Positions 16,910 to 27,442 of a stretch of DNA of 64,000 nt are shown one piece after another. Within the stretch, counting starts at the first letter, position 1; each line of letters opens with the position of its first letter. The DNA comes from Gp6-AA40 sp963772955 (GTDB lineage: Bacteria > Acidobacteriota > Vicinamibacteria > Vicinamibacterales > UBA2999). The notes under the pieces were generated by a model. The model was not told where the DNA came from, made no database searches, and worked only from the letters and a program-made list of their open reading frames with translations. The stretch lies in assembly GCA_963772955.1 (NCBI GenBank), contig CAVYZF010000014.1:62001-126000 (forward strand), read 5' to 3'. Position numbers and translations under genes: made by a program.

Positions 16910-17422
16910 TCAGAAAACTCGCGCGTTTGGTATCGGCCACCAGCGCAGCTGGACGCGGCCGATGATGTACTTCTTGGGCACCATGCCCCAGTGCCGGCTG
17001 TCGGAGCTGTTGTTGCGATGGTCGCCCATCACGAAGTAGTACCCGTCGTCGATCCGCTTGGGGCCGAAGTCGTCGTGGCTGCGATACTCGGGTGGCACGA
17101 AGTCGTCCGGCAACGGCACGTCGTTCACATACACGCGACCATCGACGATGCGGACTTCATCCCCCTCTTCTGCGATGACCCGTTTGACGAATGATTTGTC
17201 CGGATTGAGCGGGTAATAGAGCATCACGATATCGCCTCGTCGCGGCGCGCCTACGCGATAGGCGAACTTGTTGACGATGAGACGGTCTTGATCGGCGAGC
17301 GTGGGCGCCATGCTCTGGCCTTCCACGCGCGCGACCTGGAATCCGAACGTGACGATCAGGGTCGCGTAAACGGCAGCTGAGAAGAGAGTCTTGAACCACG
17401 CGACGAGCTCGTCCTTCCACAC
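16910..17422 (-). CDS. lepB: signal peptidase I
   Basis: A type I signal peptidase that cleaves exported preproteins at the periplasmic face of the inner membrane. From GTG 17422 the protein has 170 residues: one N-terminal membrane helix (about 9-28), the catalytic serine in VEGQSMAPT (Ser37) and the general-base lysine in SFVKRVIAEEGDEV (Lys80), then the GDHRNNSSDSRHWG box. This GTG begins the usual short cytoplasmic lead. The frame stays open to an ATG at 17629, but that would overlap the response-regulator gene by about 100 nt, and 69 acidic residues would be added. The region 17423-17523 could be coding or leader. Confidence 0.88.
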   Translation of the reverse strand: MWKDELVAWFKTLFSAAVYATLIVTFGFQVARVEGQSMAPTLADQDRLIVNKFAYRVGAPRRGDIVMLYYPLNPDKSFVKRVIAEEGDEVRIVDGRVYVNDVPLPDDFVPPEYRSHDDFGPKRIDDGYYFVMGDHRNNSSDSRHWGMVPKKYIIGRVQLRWWPIPNARVF

Positions 17423-17523
17423 GCTGAGGCGCAGGGAAAGCGCATCAGCAGGCGGATCTTCGACCTCGAGGTGGAGGGCGGCGACGGCGGTCTGTGGATC
17501 GATGCCGGGCTCAATCGGTACGA

Positions 17524-18309
17524 CTACAGCTTCAGATACTCCCGGAGTCGCTTGGTCTGCGTGCGGCTCACTGGTATCTCCGTGCCCTTCGTATCTTTCA
17601 TCCGAAGGATATAGTTCCTGCTGAACCAAGGGACGATCTCCTTGATTTTGTTGATGTTCACCAGATGCGACCTGTGGACGCGCCAGAAGATATCCGGATC
17701 CAGCCGCGCCTGCAGGTCGTCCAGGGTCCGGTAGTTGGAGGTTCCCGCTACTTGCCCTGTAACTATGTTAATCGAGTCGTCCGCCAGCGAGGCATAGATG
17801 ATTTCCTCAGACTGCACGAGCATGAAGCGCTCGCCGACCCGAATAGCCACCTGATCTCTCCGGATCTGGCGTCCGGCCATCATTTTGACGATCTTCTCGA
17901 GCTGGTCGTTCACTGGGAGGGGGCCGGCCGGCGTCTGCCGCTCGGCTTCGACCCGCCGGCGGGCGCGCTGAAGGGCCTGTTCGAGCCGTCCTGATTCGAC
18001 AGGCTTGAGCAGGTAATCCACGGCGTTGACCTCAAATGCCTCGATTGCGTGCTGGTCGAACGCGGTGACGAAGACCAGTGCCGGCGGCTCGTCGCCCTTC
18101 TCGAGCAGTCGGCGCGCCACCTCGAATCCCCCCAGGCCGGGCATCTGGATGTCCAGGAACACGAGGTCGGGCTCGTGCCTTTCAACGGCGGCCAGCGCCT
18201 CCAGGCCATCTGCCGCCTGCCCGACAATCTCGATATCGCCCAGCTGGTCGAGCTGATAGCACAGTTCCTCTCGCGCCAGCTGCTCGTCGTCTACGACAAG
18301 AACTCTCAT
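17524..18309 (-). CDS. LytTR-family response regulator
   Basis: A 261-residue regulator. The receiver domain begins MRVLVVDDEQ with the phospho-acceptor Asp53 in VFLDIQMPG and the conserved lysine in YLLKPVESG. A helical linker follows, then a C-terminal LytTR DNA-binding domain (IYASLADDSI, WRVHRSHLVNINKIKEI, PVSRTQTKRLREYL). It pairs with the LytS-type kinase just upstream on the same strand, separated by a 46-bp palindrome. Such pairs control autolysis, exopolysaccharide or motility genes; the target here is unknown. Confidence 0.92.
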   Translation of the reverse strand: MRVLVVDDEQLAREELCYQLDQLGDIEIVGQAADGLEALAAVERHEPDLVFLDIQMPGLGGFEVARRLLEKGDEPPALVFVTAFDQHAIEAFEVNAVDYLLKPVESGRLEQALQRARRRVEAERQTPAGPLPVNDQLEKIVKMMAGRQIRRDQVAIRVGERFMLVQSEEIIYASLADDSINIVTGQVAGTSNYRTLDDLQARLDPDIFWRVHRSHLVNINKIKEIVPWFSRNYILRMKDTKGTEIPVSRTQTKRLREYLKL

Positions 18310-18320
18310 GCGTCTCCGGT

Positions 18321-18366
18321 GGGGTCAGACCCTTCACGTGTTTGCACATGTGAAGGGTCTGACCCC
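18321..18366. repeat. 46-bp palindrome with GGGGTCAGACCC ends
   Basis: GGGGTCAGACCCTTCAC at 18321-18337 is the exact reverse complement of 18350-18366, and the stem can extend 3 bp further with one G-T pair, closing on a TTTGCA loop. It occupies nearly the whole gap between the sensor-kinase and response-regulator genes. There is no T tract. The outer word GGGGTCAGACCC is itself imperfectly palindromic. Confidence 0.9.
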
Positions 18367-18369
18367 AAC

Positions 18370-19692
18370 TCATGCCGTGATCTGATGAACGGCTGTCAGT
18401 TCAGGAACCTCGATGCGCGCGCTGGTGCCGTGGCCAGGTTCGCTTGTGAGTTGGAGTTGGTATTGATCGCCGTAGATCACCGCGAGGCGTTCCCGCACAT
18501 TGGCCAATCCGATGCCGCTCGACATCGGCTGATTCAACCGGTCGAGCACGAATCCCATTCCGTCATCCTCGACCTCGATGATCGCCCGGCCGTTTTCGCG
18601 GCGGCTCCGAATCGTGATCGCGCCCGGGCCGACCTTTCTCGCGAAGCCGTGCTTGATCGAGTTCTCGACGAGCGGCTGCAGGATCATGCTCGGGACGATG
18701 ATGTCGAGCGTATCGGGACCGATCTCTTTCCGGACGCGAAGCCTGGGCCCGAAGCGAATGACCTCGATATCGAGGTACTCGTCGATCGACTCGAGTTCTT
18801 CACGCAACGTAACGAAGTGCTGGTGGCTGCGAAGCAACCGTCGCAGGAGAGCCGAGAGCTTGATGATCAGCGTGCGCGCCGTATCGGGCTGCGAGCGAAT
18901 GAGCGAAGAGATCGACGTCAGTGTGTTGAAGAGGAAATGCGGGTTGATCTGACTCTTGAGCGCTTCGATTTTCGCTGCCAGCAGGAGCTGCGCCTGCTCC
19001 TGCAGTCGATGTTCGACGCGCGCGGAATTCCAGATCTTGATTGGTGTGGCGACTGCGACTACCGTCACGAGCACGACCACCAGCGTCATCCATGGTGACG
19101 GCGAGCCGAGGTAGAAGAGCCGCTCGGCGCCGAAGCGGGTCCCCAATGCCTGACGCAGCAATTCGAGCGCGACGGTCGCCAACAGCAAGGCGAGTTGCCA
19201 GTTGGACTCGAAGTTTCGAACCATCTTCCACAGATGCTTCCGCAGATCGACGAAGACGAATGGCGTGAATTGCCAGATCGCTTCCTTCGGGCAGACTTCG
19301 CGCAATCCGCCACCGGCAAAGCCGCAACCGACGGCGAAGGGGAGGGCGATCCATTCGTTGGCAATGACGGCCGGTGTCGCGGCAAGCAGACCGACGAGCG
19401 CGCCGGTGTAGGGACCGGCGAGAAGCCCGGCAAGGAAAGCCCCTTCGAGAGTGAGGTCAGCCGCGTCGTACTTCAGGATGACGCGGCTCGTAACGCCCGC
19501 CATGAGGGGGACACCGAGCGACAGTGTAAACACCAGGCGATCGACCCAGCCGCGTCGCTCGAAGATCAAGATGCGACGGAACCGGTGGAATCGCGCGAGC
19601 ATCGTCGCGAGCACCGCGATAGCCGCCAGCCGGACGAGCAGTGTCAGCAGGAACTGCTCGGGCGTGAGGATTCGAGGTTCCACCGAGGGCAT
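18370..19692 (-). CDS. LytS/YehU-type sensor histidine kinase
   Basis: A 440-residue membrane sensor. The N-terminal half has several hydrophobic helices of the 5TM-LYT type (LVFTLSLGVPLMAGVTSRVIL; GAFLAGLLAGPYTGALVGLL). The His_kinase domain carries the phospho-accepting histidine in SQINPHFLFNTLTSI, followed by an HATPase_c domain (PLVENSIKHGF, VEDDGMGF, GIGLANVRERL). ATG 19692 is chosen because upstream in-frame sequence lies in a repeat hairpin. Partner of the downstream LytTR regulator. Confidence 0.92.
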   Translation of the reverse strand: MPSVEPRILTPEQFLLTLLVRLAAIAVLATMLARFHRFRRILIFERRGWVDRLVFTLSLGVPLMAGVTSRVILKYDAADLTLEGAFLAGLLAGPYTGALVGLLAATPAVIANEWIALPFAVGCGFAGGGLREVCPKEAIWQFTPFVFVDLRKHLWKMVRNFESNWQLALLLATVALELLRQALGTRFGAERLFYLGSPSPWMTLVVVLVTVVAVATPIKIWNSARVEHRLQEQAQLLLAAKIEALKSQINPHFLFNTLTSISSLIRSQPDTARTLIIKLSALLRRLLRSHQHFVTLREELESIDEYLDIEVIRFGPRLRVRKEIGPDTLDIIVPSMILQPLVENSIKHGFARKVGPGAITIRSRRENGRAIIEVEDDGMGFVLDRLNQPMSSGIGLANVRERLAVIYGDQYQLQLTSEPGHGTSARIEVPELTAVHQITA

Positions 19693-19710
19693 TGTACAAA
19701 TCCTGTCGAC

Positions 19711-19780
19711 TTTGGGCTCTGGTCTCTGGGCTTTGGGTCCTGGCGGAAGCCATGAGCCGAGAGCCAAGAGCCCAGAGCCT
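19711..19780. repeat. intergenic hairpin built of GGGCTCTGG words
   Basis: Left arm 19711-19743 consists of degenerate GGGCTCTGG words; right arm 19750-19780 holds GAGCCGAGAGCC-type words in inverse orientation, with a 6-nt loop. Pairing is imperfect. It fills the gap between divergent kinase and nuoI genes. The same words appear in the hairpin at 30642-30761. Confidence 0.65.
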
Positions 19781-19794
19781 GATAGAATTCAGGA

Positions 19795-20253
19795 ATGATC
19801 GGTCCGTTGATTAAGGGCTTTCTCCTCACCGCCCGGCACATGTTCCAGAAGCCGGTGACGGTCAACTATCCGTACCAGAAGGTCCCCGTATTCCCGAAGT
19901 ATCGCGGCAAGCAGGTCCTGATGAGGGACGAGAACGGCCTGGAGAAGTGCGTGGCATGTGGACTCTGTTCCGTCGCCTGCCCGGCCGATGCCATCTACCT
20001 CGAGGCTGCCGAGAACGACGGGTCGGTGATGGCCGGGCCGCGTTACGCCAGCATCTACCAGATTCACAAGACCCGCTGCATCTTCTGCGGCATGTGCGAG
20101 GAAGCGTGCCCGGTGTCCGCCATCTTCATGGGCAAGGACTACGAGCTTGCGGTCTACAGCAAGGACGACTTTGTCTGGGACAAGGCCGACCTTTTGGTCG
20201 CGCCGCCCGCGAATGCCAAGGCCCCCGCATCCGGTCTCCCGACTCCGGCCTGA
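19795..20253 (+). CDS. nuoI: NuoI-like 2x[4Fe-4S] ferredoxin, orphan
   Basis: A 152-residue protein matching the NADH-quinone oxidoreductase chain I, the subunit relaying electrons through clusters N6a and N6b. Two CxxCxxCxxxC motifs are present: Cys52/55/58/62 in CVACGLCSVACP and Cys95/98/101/105 in CIFCGMCEEACP. The N-terminal GPLIKGFLLTARHMFQKP is the amphipathic membrane-contact helix of NuoI. No other nuo gene is nearby, so complex I is encoded elsewhere or this is a specialised copy. GTG of the next gene follows 18 nt later. Confidence 0.85.
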   Translation: MIGPLIKGFLLTARHMFQKPVTVNYPYQKVPVFPKYRGKQVLMRDENGLEKCVACGLCSVACPADAIYLEAAENDGSVMAGPRYASIYQIHKTRCIFCGMCEEACPVSAIFMGKDYELAVYSKDDFVWDKADLLVAPPANAKAPASGLPTPA

Positions 20254-20271
20254 GGCCGGAGCTCGTACGAG

Positions 20272-22113
20272 GTGATTCCGCCCTTCCTCGACGCGCTCAA
20301 CGAGCGAGTCCTCGTCTGCGACGGCGGGATGGGGACGATGCTCTACACGCAGGGCGTGTTCATCAACCGGTCCTTCGATTCCCTGAACCTGAGCGATCCC
20401 GCACGCGTGGTCGCGGTGCACGAGGCCTACGCGCAGTCGGGCGCTGACGTCATCGAGACCAATACGTTCGGGGCGAATCGCATCAAGCTGCGCGCATTCG
20501 GTCTGGCCGAGCGCCTCCACGAGATCAATCACGCCGGTGCTCGCCTGGCGCGCGAAGGTGCGCGAGGGACGGCCTACGTTGCCGGTGCGATCGGACCTCT
20601 GGGTTTGCGCATCGAGCCCTGGGGCCGCATGGGGCGCGACGAGGCCGAGGAGTACTTTCGCGAACAGGCACAGGCCCTCGTCGATGGCGGCGTAGACCTC
20701 TTCATCCTCGAGACCTTTCGCGACCTGAACGAGATTGGCGCCGCGATCGCCGCCGTGCGCAGCGTGTGTGCGCTGCCGATCGTCGCCCAGATGACGATCG
20801 AGGACGATGGCAACACTCTGGATGGGACAGCGCCGGAGCAGTTTGCGCCGTCGTTGCAGGAGTCGGGTGCCAATCTGATTGGCCTCAACTGCAGCATCGG
20901 CCCGGCGCACATGCTGGAGACGCTCGAGCGCATGACCGCGTCGACGACGGTTGGTCTGTCCGCGCAGCCCAATGCCGGCCGGCCTCGCGACGTCGAGGGA
21001 CGCACGATCTACCTGACGTCACCCGAGTACATGGCGTCCTACGCCCGGCGTTTCGCCGAGCGGCGCGTTCGTCTGGTTGGCGGATGCTGTGGCACGACAC
21101 CGGATCACATCGCTCAGATCAGAGCTGCGCTGACAAAGGGCAGTGCAACGTCATCGATCACGTCTCGTAGAGGCGGGCCTTCAGACCCGCCTTGGCCTGC
21201 GCAGGGTGAGGCACCGATCAATCCATCAGAGAAGTCGGTTCTCAGCCGCGCCTTTTCCAACCGGCGATTCGTTCGCATGATCGAAGTGGTGCCGCCGCGA
21301 GGTCACGATACGAGGCCCGCGATCGACCAGGCGCTCCAGCTACGCGCTCGACGCGTCGACGCTATTCACGTGCCCGACGGTGCGAGTGGCCCGCGCCTCA
21401 GCCCGTTGTCGCTGGCTGTCCTGATTCGCCAGCAGGCGGGCATCGATGTCGTGCTGCAGTTCTCGTCGCGCGACAAGCCGTTGATCGTCTTGCAGTCCGA
21501 GCTGCTCGGCGCGCATGCGCTCGGTATCCGCAACGTGCTTCCCGTCACCGGCGATGTGCGGCCGGTGGGGGATTACTCGGACGCGACAGCGGTGCTCGAC
21601 GTCGATTCGATCGGGCTCGTCAACGCCGTGTCACGTCTGAACAAGGGGCTGGATGTTGGCGGCCAGACGATCGGTGGCGCTACCGCGTTTTACATCGGTG
21701 TCACGGTCAATCCGGCGGCCGACGATCTGGATGAAGAGATGCGCCGATTCGAATGGAAGGTCGAGGCGGGTGCCGAGTACGTCATCACAAGGCCCGTGTT
21801 CGACGTCAAAGCCTTTGCGCAGATGCATCGGAGACTCGAGTCCGCAGGCCTCCCGGTAGTCCTCAGCATCCGTCCGTTCGAGAACGTGCTCGATGCGGAG
21901 TATCTGGCGAACGAAGTACCCGGTGTGCGCGTGCCGCTAGTGATGATCGAGCGCATGCGACGTGCACAGAACGTCGAGGCCGCTGCGCAGGAAGGTGTTG
22001 CGATCGCCGTCGAGTTCGTGCACGCGCTTCGCAGCATGGTTCAGGGCGTGAATGTGGTGCCACCGCTGGGCCGATTCGATCTGGGATTGGCCCTACTCGA
22101 TGCGATCGCATGA
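20272..22113 (+). CDS. homocysteine S-methyltransferase / methylenetetrahydrofolate reductase fusion
   Basis: A 613-residue bifunctional enzyme. Residues 1-285 form a homocysteine methyltransferase barrel with zinc cysteines in GLNCSIGP and GGCCGTTPDH. Residues 325-613 form an MTHFR (MetF-like) barrel starting MIEVVPPRGHD. The fusion resembles YitJ-type proteins that make methyl-THF and methylate homocysteine. Start is GTG. The linker (about residues 298-307) is encoded by a GTAGAGGCGGG stem-loop also found between genes elsewhere. The nearby LigM-like enzyme produces methyl-THF, so this protein could drain that pool into methionine; this link is inference. Confidence 0.9.
   Translation: MIPPFLDALNERVLVCDGGMGTMLYTQGVFINRSFDSLNLSDPARVVAVHEAYAQSGADVIETNTFGANRIKLRAFGLAERLHEINHAGARLAREGARGTAYVAGAIGPLGLRIEPWGRMGRDEAEEYFREQAQALVDGGVDLFILETFRDLNEIGAAIAAVRSVCALPIVAQMTIEDDGNTLDGTAPEQFAPSLQESGANLIGLNCSIGPAHMLETLERMTASTTVGLSAQPNAGRPRDVEGRTIYLTSPEYMASYARRFAERRVRLVGGCCGTTPDHIAQIRAALTKGSATSSITSRRGGPSDPPWPAQGEAPINPSEKSVLSRAFSNRRFVRMIEVVPPRGHDTRPAIDQALQLRARRVDAIHVPDGASGPRLSPLSLAVLIRQQAGIDVVLQFSSRDKPLIVLQSELLGAHALGIRNVLPVTGDVRPVGDYSDATAVLDVDSIGLVNAVSRLNKGLDVGGQTIGGATAFYIGVTVNPAADDLDEEMRRFEWKVEAGAEYVITRPVFDVKAFAQMHRRLESAGLPVVLSIRPFENVLDAEYLANEVPGVRVPLVMIERMRRAQNVEAAAQEGVAIAVEFVHALRSMVQGVNVVPPLGRFDLGLALLDAIA
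21163..21191. repeat. GTAGAGGCGGG-type stem-loop, copy 2 (inside coding linker)
   Basis: TCTCGTAGA followed by GGCGGG (21172-21177), an 8-nt loop CCTTCAGA and CCCGCC (21186-21191). The first 9 bases and the loop core match the intergenic copy at 11991-12020. It is read in frame as part of the interdomain linker of the methyltransferase/MTHFR fusion. Confidence 0.7.
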
Positions 22114-22167
22114 TCGCAAGCCGTGCGGTTGCACCTTCGTTGCCTGTTCACCTCATGTAAACAGTGC

Positions 22168-22196
22168 TTGTCGGGATCGGGAAGGCCTTGTATAGT
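22168..22196 (+). promoter_or_regulatory. sigma-70-like promoter of the pmtA-like gene
   Basis: TTGTCG (22168-22173) and TATAGT (22191-22196) are spaced by 17 nt. Transcription would start near 22203, giving a leader of about 140 nt before the ATG. The leader contains GGCCC/GGGCCC words that can pair just ahead of the ribosome site (GTGAGGAG). Confidence 0.5.
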
Positions 22197-22344
22197 GCCG
22201 AACGGCAGTCCTCACGTGTCCTGTCGCGTGTCATGCCGGAAGTCGAGCGAGTTGAACAGGTTGCGGGCTACAGTCCAGACGGAAGTGGCCCGGGTCAAGT
22301 CAGGATTGAGGCCCCTCAGACGGGCCCACATGTGAGGAGCCACG

Positions 22345-23028
22345 ATGGCCCTGTTCGAACGCGAAGATGATCTCCGACCCGACGCTGCCTCCCGCGCCCT
22401 GTCGGTGACGGCCGTCGAGAACGACTTCGTTGAGAACGTTTACGAGAACCTCGCCAAAGTCTACGATCTGACATTCGGTCCGGCGCTTCATCCAGGGCGC
22501 CTCGTTGCGCTTGAGGGCATGGGGCTCAAGCCCGGCGATCGCGTCCTGGAAGTCGGCATCGGCACTGGGATCAACGCGCCGCTCTATCCACGCAACTGCC
22601 ACATCACCGGCATTGACTTCTCCGCGAAGATGCTCGCGAAGGCGCACGAGCGTGTCGAGCGCAAAGGCCTTCGCAACGTCAGCCTGATGGAGATGGACGC
22701 GGCGAACCTGTCGTTCCCCGACAACTCCTTCGACGTCGTCTATGCCCCGTACGTGATCAGCGTGGTGCCCGATCCCGTTCAAGTCGTCGGCGAGATGCGA
22801 CGCGTCTGCCGGCCCGGTGGCAAGATCATCGTCCTCAATCATTTCCGCAGCCCCAATCCACTGCTTGCGAAAATCGAGCGCGCGATCTCGCCGTTCACGG
22901 TGCACATCGGCTTTAAATCCGATCTCGACCTGCCTGGCTTCCTTGCGCAGGCGGCGCTGAAACCGATCTCAGTCCAGAAGGTCAGCTTCCCGCGTATCTG
23001 GTCCCTCGTTACCTTCATCAAGGACTGA
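22345..23028 (+). CDS. PmtA-like phospholipid N-methyltransferase
   Basis: A 227-residue class I methyltransferase with SAM motif LEVGIGTGINAPLYP (about residues 67-81), ITGIDFSAKML and the late motif RRVCRPGGKIIVLNHF. The order and spacing resemble the Rhodobacter-type phosphatidylethanolamine N-methyltransferase PmtA, which makes phosphatidylcholine. Ubiquinone/menaquinone methyltransferases share the fold, so the lipid assignment is moderate. ATG follows a strong GAGGAG site and a long leader. Confidence 0.72.
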   Translation: MALFEREDDLRPDAASRALSVTAVENDFVENVYENLAKVYDLTFGPALHPGRLVALEGMGLKPGDRVLEVGIGTGINAPLYPRNCHITGIDFSAKMLAKAHERVERKGLRNVSLMEMDAANLSFPDNSFDVVYAPYVISVVPDPVQVVGEMRRVCRPGGKIIVLNHFRSPNPLLAKIERAISPFTVHIGFKSDLDLPGFLAQAALKPISVQKVSFPRIWSLVTFIKD

Positions 23029-23377
23029 CAGTCCACGCCGAGCGGTTCGCGTCGATTTCTCTGGCTTCTCGATTGCAACGCTATTTGGGTGTTGTTTACA
23101 CCCATAACATCCTTAACGTCCTTAACACCTCAAGGCGTTCGTTCGAAGGCTCGTACGATCCTCGGCTGGACACCCGGCTTGCGAAATCTCGTGTCTGGCG
23201 GTGTATTACCGTGCGGATGTCTCGTCGGCAGCTACGAGACGTGGGCGCGCGGTGTGATCACGATAGTGGACGAACGAGGCAGGGGTTGTCGCGACGATCG
23301 TCATCAGGCGAACGCAATCCTCTGATTCGAGGTCGACGACTTCAAGACTTCCTGAGCTACCCCGGCCTTCGTCTGAT
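23029..23377. other. gene-free stretch with three tandem 9-mers
   Basis: No convincing coding frame is visible in these 349 nt between convergent genes. The only structure I see is CATAACATC-CTTAACGTC-CTTAACACC at 23103-23129, three tandem degenerate 9-mers, directly preceded by the small inverted repeat GGGTGT-TGTTT-ACACCC. Local AT content is raised there. The rest may be decayed sequence. Confidence 0.45.
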
Positions 23378-24547
23378 CTAGATCTTTGCCTTCGGGCGTC
23401 CCCGCGGCTTCTTTGGCGGCTTGTCGAGCGCCTTGAGAAGGATGTCGGCAGCCACTTCGGCGCCGTTGGTCTCCGGCTTCTTCTTGGGCTTCGGCTGCGC
23501 GAGCAGCTTGTCCAATGCGCCTTCCCACTTTCCCGCCATCAGGTCGTCGTGCCCGATGAGCGCCGAGCGCAGATGTTTCGGCATCTCCTCGACGATCACG
23601 TCGTACTCGGGGAAGTGTCCGCGCGGTGTATAGAGCACGGCGGAATCGTTGGCGATGCACTCGGAGATGATGCCGTAGCCCGGCTTGGTGACCACGGCTT
23701 CGGCGGCGCCGACGAGATCTTCGTAGCGGACGCCGATGTTGTACATCGCCTCTTCGTTGATCGTGACGAGCGAACCCTTTCGTTCGGCAGCCGGAGTGTC
23801 CTTCTTGACACGGGCGGCCGGCGCCATCGCCGTCATGACGACCGTGTACTTCCGGAACTTCGCGACCACATCCGTGTCGATTCCTGACAGCCCGAAGCCG
23901 CCGAAGGAGGACAGCACGATCGGTTTGTCCGCAGGGATCTTGAGCAGCTTGCAGACCTCTTCGCGGGATCGGCTCGCGTGACGTGCGACGAACGGAATGT
24001 CCCGGACATTGGAGAAGCTCTCGAACCCGCCCGACATCGGCAGCCGGAGCGCCATCGATGCTTTGGCATACGCGCCACGAATCGCCGGCAGCAGCGAGGG
24101 CGCAAGCCGCACGCGCGGATAGTCCGCGTAGATCCAGTCCCAGGTGAAGTTGCCGAGCCCGATCGATGGGATGCCCGCTGATGCGCCGACGGCGAACGCG
24201 AGCGGCGGGATATCGCCGACGATCAGCCCCGCACCGAGCTCGCGCAGCGAACGCGTTTCGCTCGCCGCCCTCGTGACGAGGTCGCTGTGAAACGCCCCGG
24301 CTCGCCTGATGCTGTCCGCTTCGTCCAGCGTCACCGCATCCGCCTGCACGACGCCAGTGTCACATTCGAGCGTGCTGTACGTGACTTTTCCTTTGACGGT
24401 CAGGTCGAACAGCCAGCGCGGAGCAGACGTGCGCACGCCCACTCGCGTTTCGGGACGCATGGCAAGAATCGCGTTGATGACCTCGATGGAGCGTGAGGCG
24501 TGACCAAACCCGTGACCTGAGATGTAGAAGACGATCGCTTGTGCCAA
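23378..24547 (-). CDS. ARA1-like glycosyltransferase with basic C-terminal tail
   Basis: A 389-residue GT-B-type protein. Its sequence closely resembles the N-terminal glycosyltransferase-like half of plant L-arabinokinase (ARA1): YISGHGFGHASRSIEV, CDTGVVQADAVTLDE, NFTWDWIYADY, IPFVARHASRSREEV and LSSFGGFG. The GHMP sugar-kinase half is absent. A TKPGYGIISECIAND block resembles the nucleotide-sugar site of MurG/GT28 enzymes. The last 35 residues are lysine/proline rich and end with an AT-hook-like RGRPK. Function and substrate are unknown. Confidence 0.65.
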   Translation of the reverse strand: MAQAIVFYISGHGFGHASRSIEVINAILAMRPETRVGVRTSAPRWLFDLTVKGKVTYSTLECDTGVVQADAVTLDEADSIRRAGAFHSDLVTRAASETRSLRELGAGLIVGDIPPLAFAVGASAGIPSIGLGNFTWDWIYADYPRVRLAPSLLPAIRGAYAKASMALRLPMSGGFESFSNVRDIPFVARHASRSREEVCKLLKIPADKPIVLSSFGGFGLSGIDTDVVAKFRKYTVVMTAMAPAARVKKDTPAAERKGSLVTINEEAMYNIGVRYEDLVGAAEAVVTKPGYGIISECIANDSAVLYTPRGHFPEYDVIVEEMPKHLRSALIGHDDLMAGKWEGALDKLLAQPKPKKKPETNGAEVAADILLKALDKPPKKPRGRPKAKI

Positions 24548-24562
24548 AGACTGGCCTACCTC

Positions 24563-24613
24563 GCTCGGGCGGGTTGGAGGCCCGCCTTCGCTGTGAGGGT
24601 CAGAAGACCCGCT

Positions 24614-24617
<4 letters not shown>
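24563..24617. repeat. GTAGAGCGGGTC-type stem-loop, copy 3 (compound)
   Basis: On the minus strand the sequence reads GTAGAGCGGGTC-TTCT-GACCC and then a second stem with GGCGGGCC and AACCCGCC, just upstream of the glycosyltransferase start and downstream of lon. It is a variant, doubled form of the stem-loops at 11991-12020 and 21163-21191. Confidence 0.6.
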
Positions 24618-27002
<2,385 letters not shown>

Positions 27003-27126
27003 CGTGGGCTTAGGGCTCTTCGCGTCAGGGCTCGTGGCTCTCGGCAGCCCATAAGTCCTCAGCCAAAGACCGGAGCGCAGGGCCGAGAACGTCTTGTCCA
27101 GTCTATCAGTGTGGTACGCTTCGCGC

Positions 27127-27435
27127 GTGGACGAACGTCAGTTTTTCACCGAGAAGCCCGAGCAGCGACCGGCCAAGTTTCAGTGTCCGCGCTGCCGTCG
27201 TACCAACGACTATTCGATCAAGTGGCTGCGCCGTACGAAGAAAGCGCAGATCCCGTCGGGCGCCAACGAACACGACCGTGTCCTGTTCGGTAAATCGAAG
27301 GACCACCTGATCCGCGTGGATGACGACCTCGTCTGTAAGACGTGCGGAAAACGCTTCGAGATCCCGTCCCATCGGGCACTCGTTTTCTTGGAAGAACTCG
27401 AAGGTCTGCCTCAGGACGTCGACGACGAGGAGTAG
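27127..27435 (+). CDS. small zinc-ribbon protein
   Basis: A 102-residue protein with CPRC (about residues 20-23) and CKTC (about 77-80), together a four-cysteine zinc ribbon. The segment between is basic (KWLRRTKKAQ). No membrane segment is present, so it may bind nucleic acid or another protein. GTG 27127 is preferred to an upstream ATG. TTGTCC and TACGCT upstream form a poor promoter. It is divergent from lon and followed after 8 nt by the TPR/peptidase gene. I do not recognise a named family. Confidence 0.6.
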   Translation: MDERQFFTEKPEQRPAKFQCPRCRRTNDYSIKWLRRTKKAQIPSGANEHDRVLFGKSKDHLIRVDDDLVCKTCGKRFEIPSHRALVFLEELEGLPQDVDDEE

Positions 27436-27442
27436 GGGCATC

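Noticed and set aside
19789..20910. Open frame of 373 codons antisense to nuoI and the HMT-MTHFR fusion
   Set aside because: Overlaps two well-supported genes with conserved cysteine motifs; no recognisable protein features.
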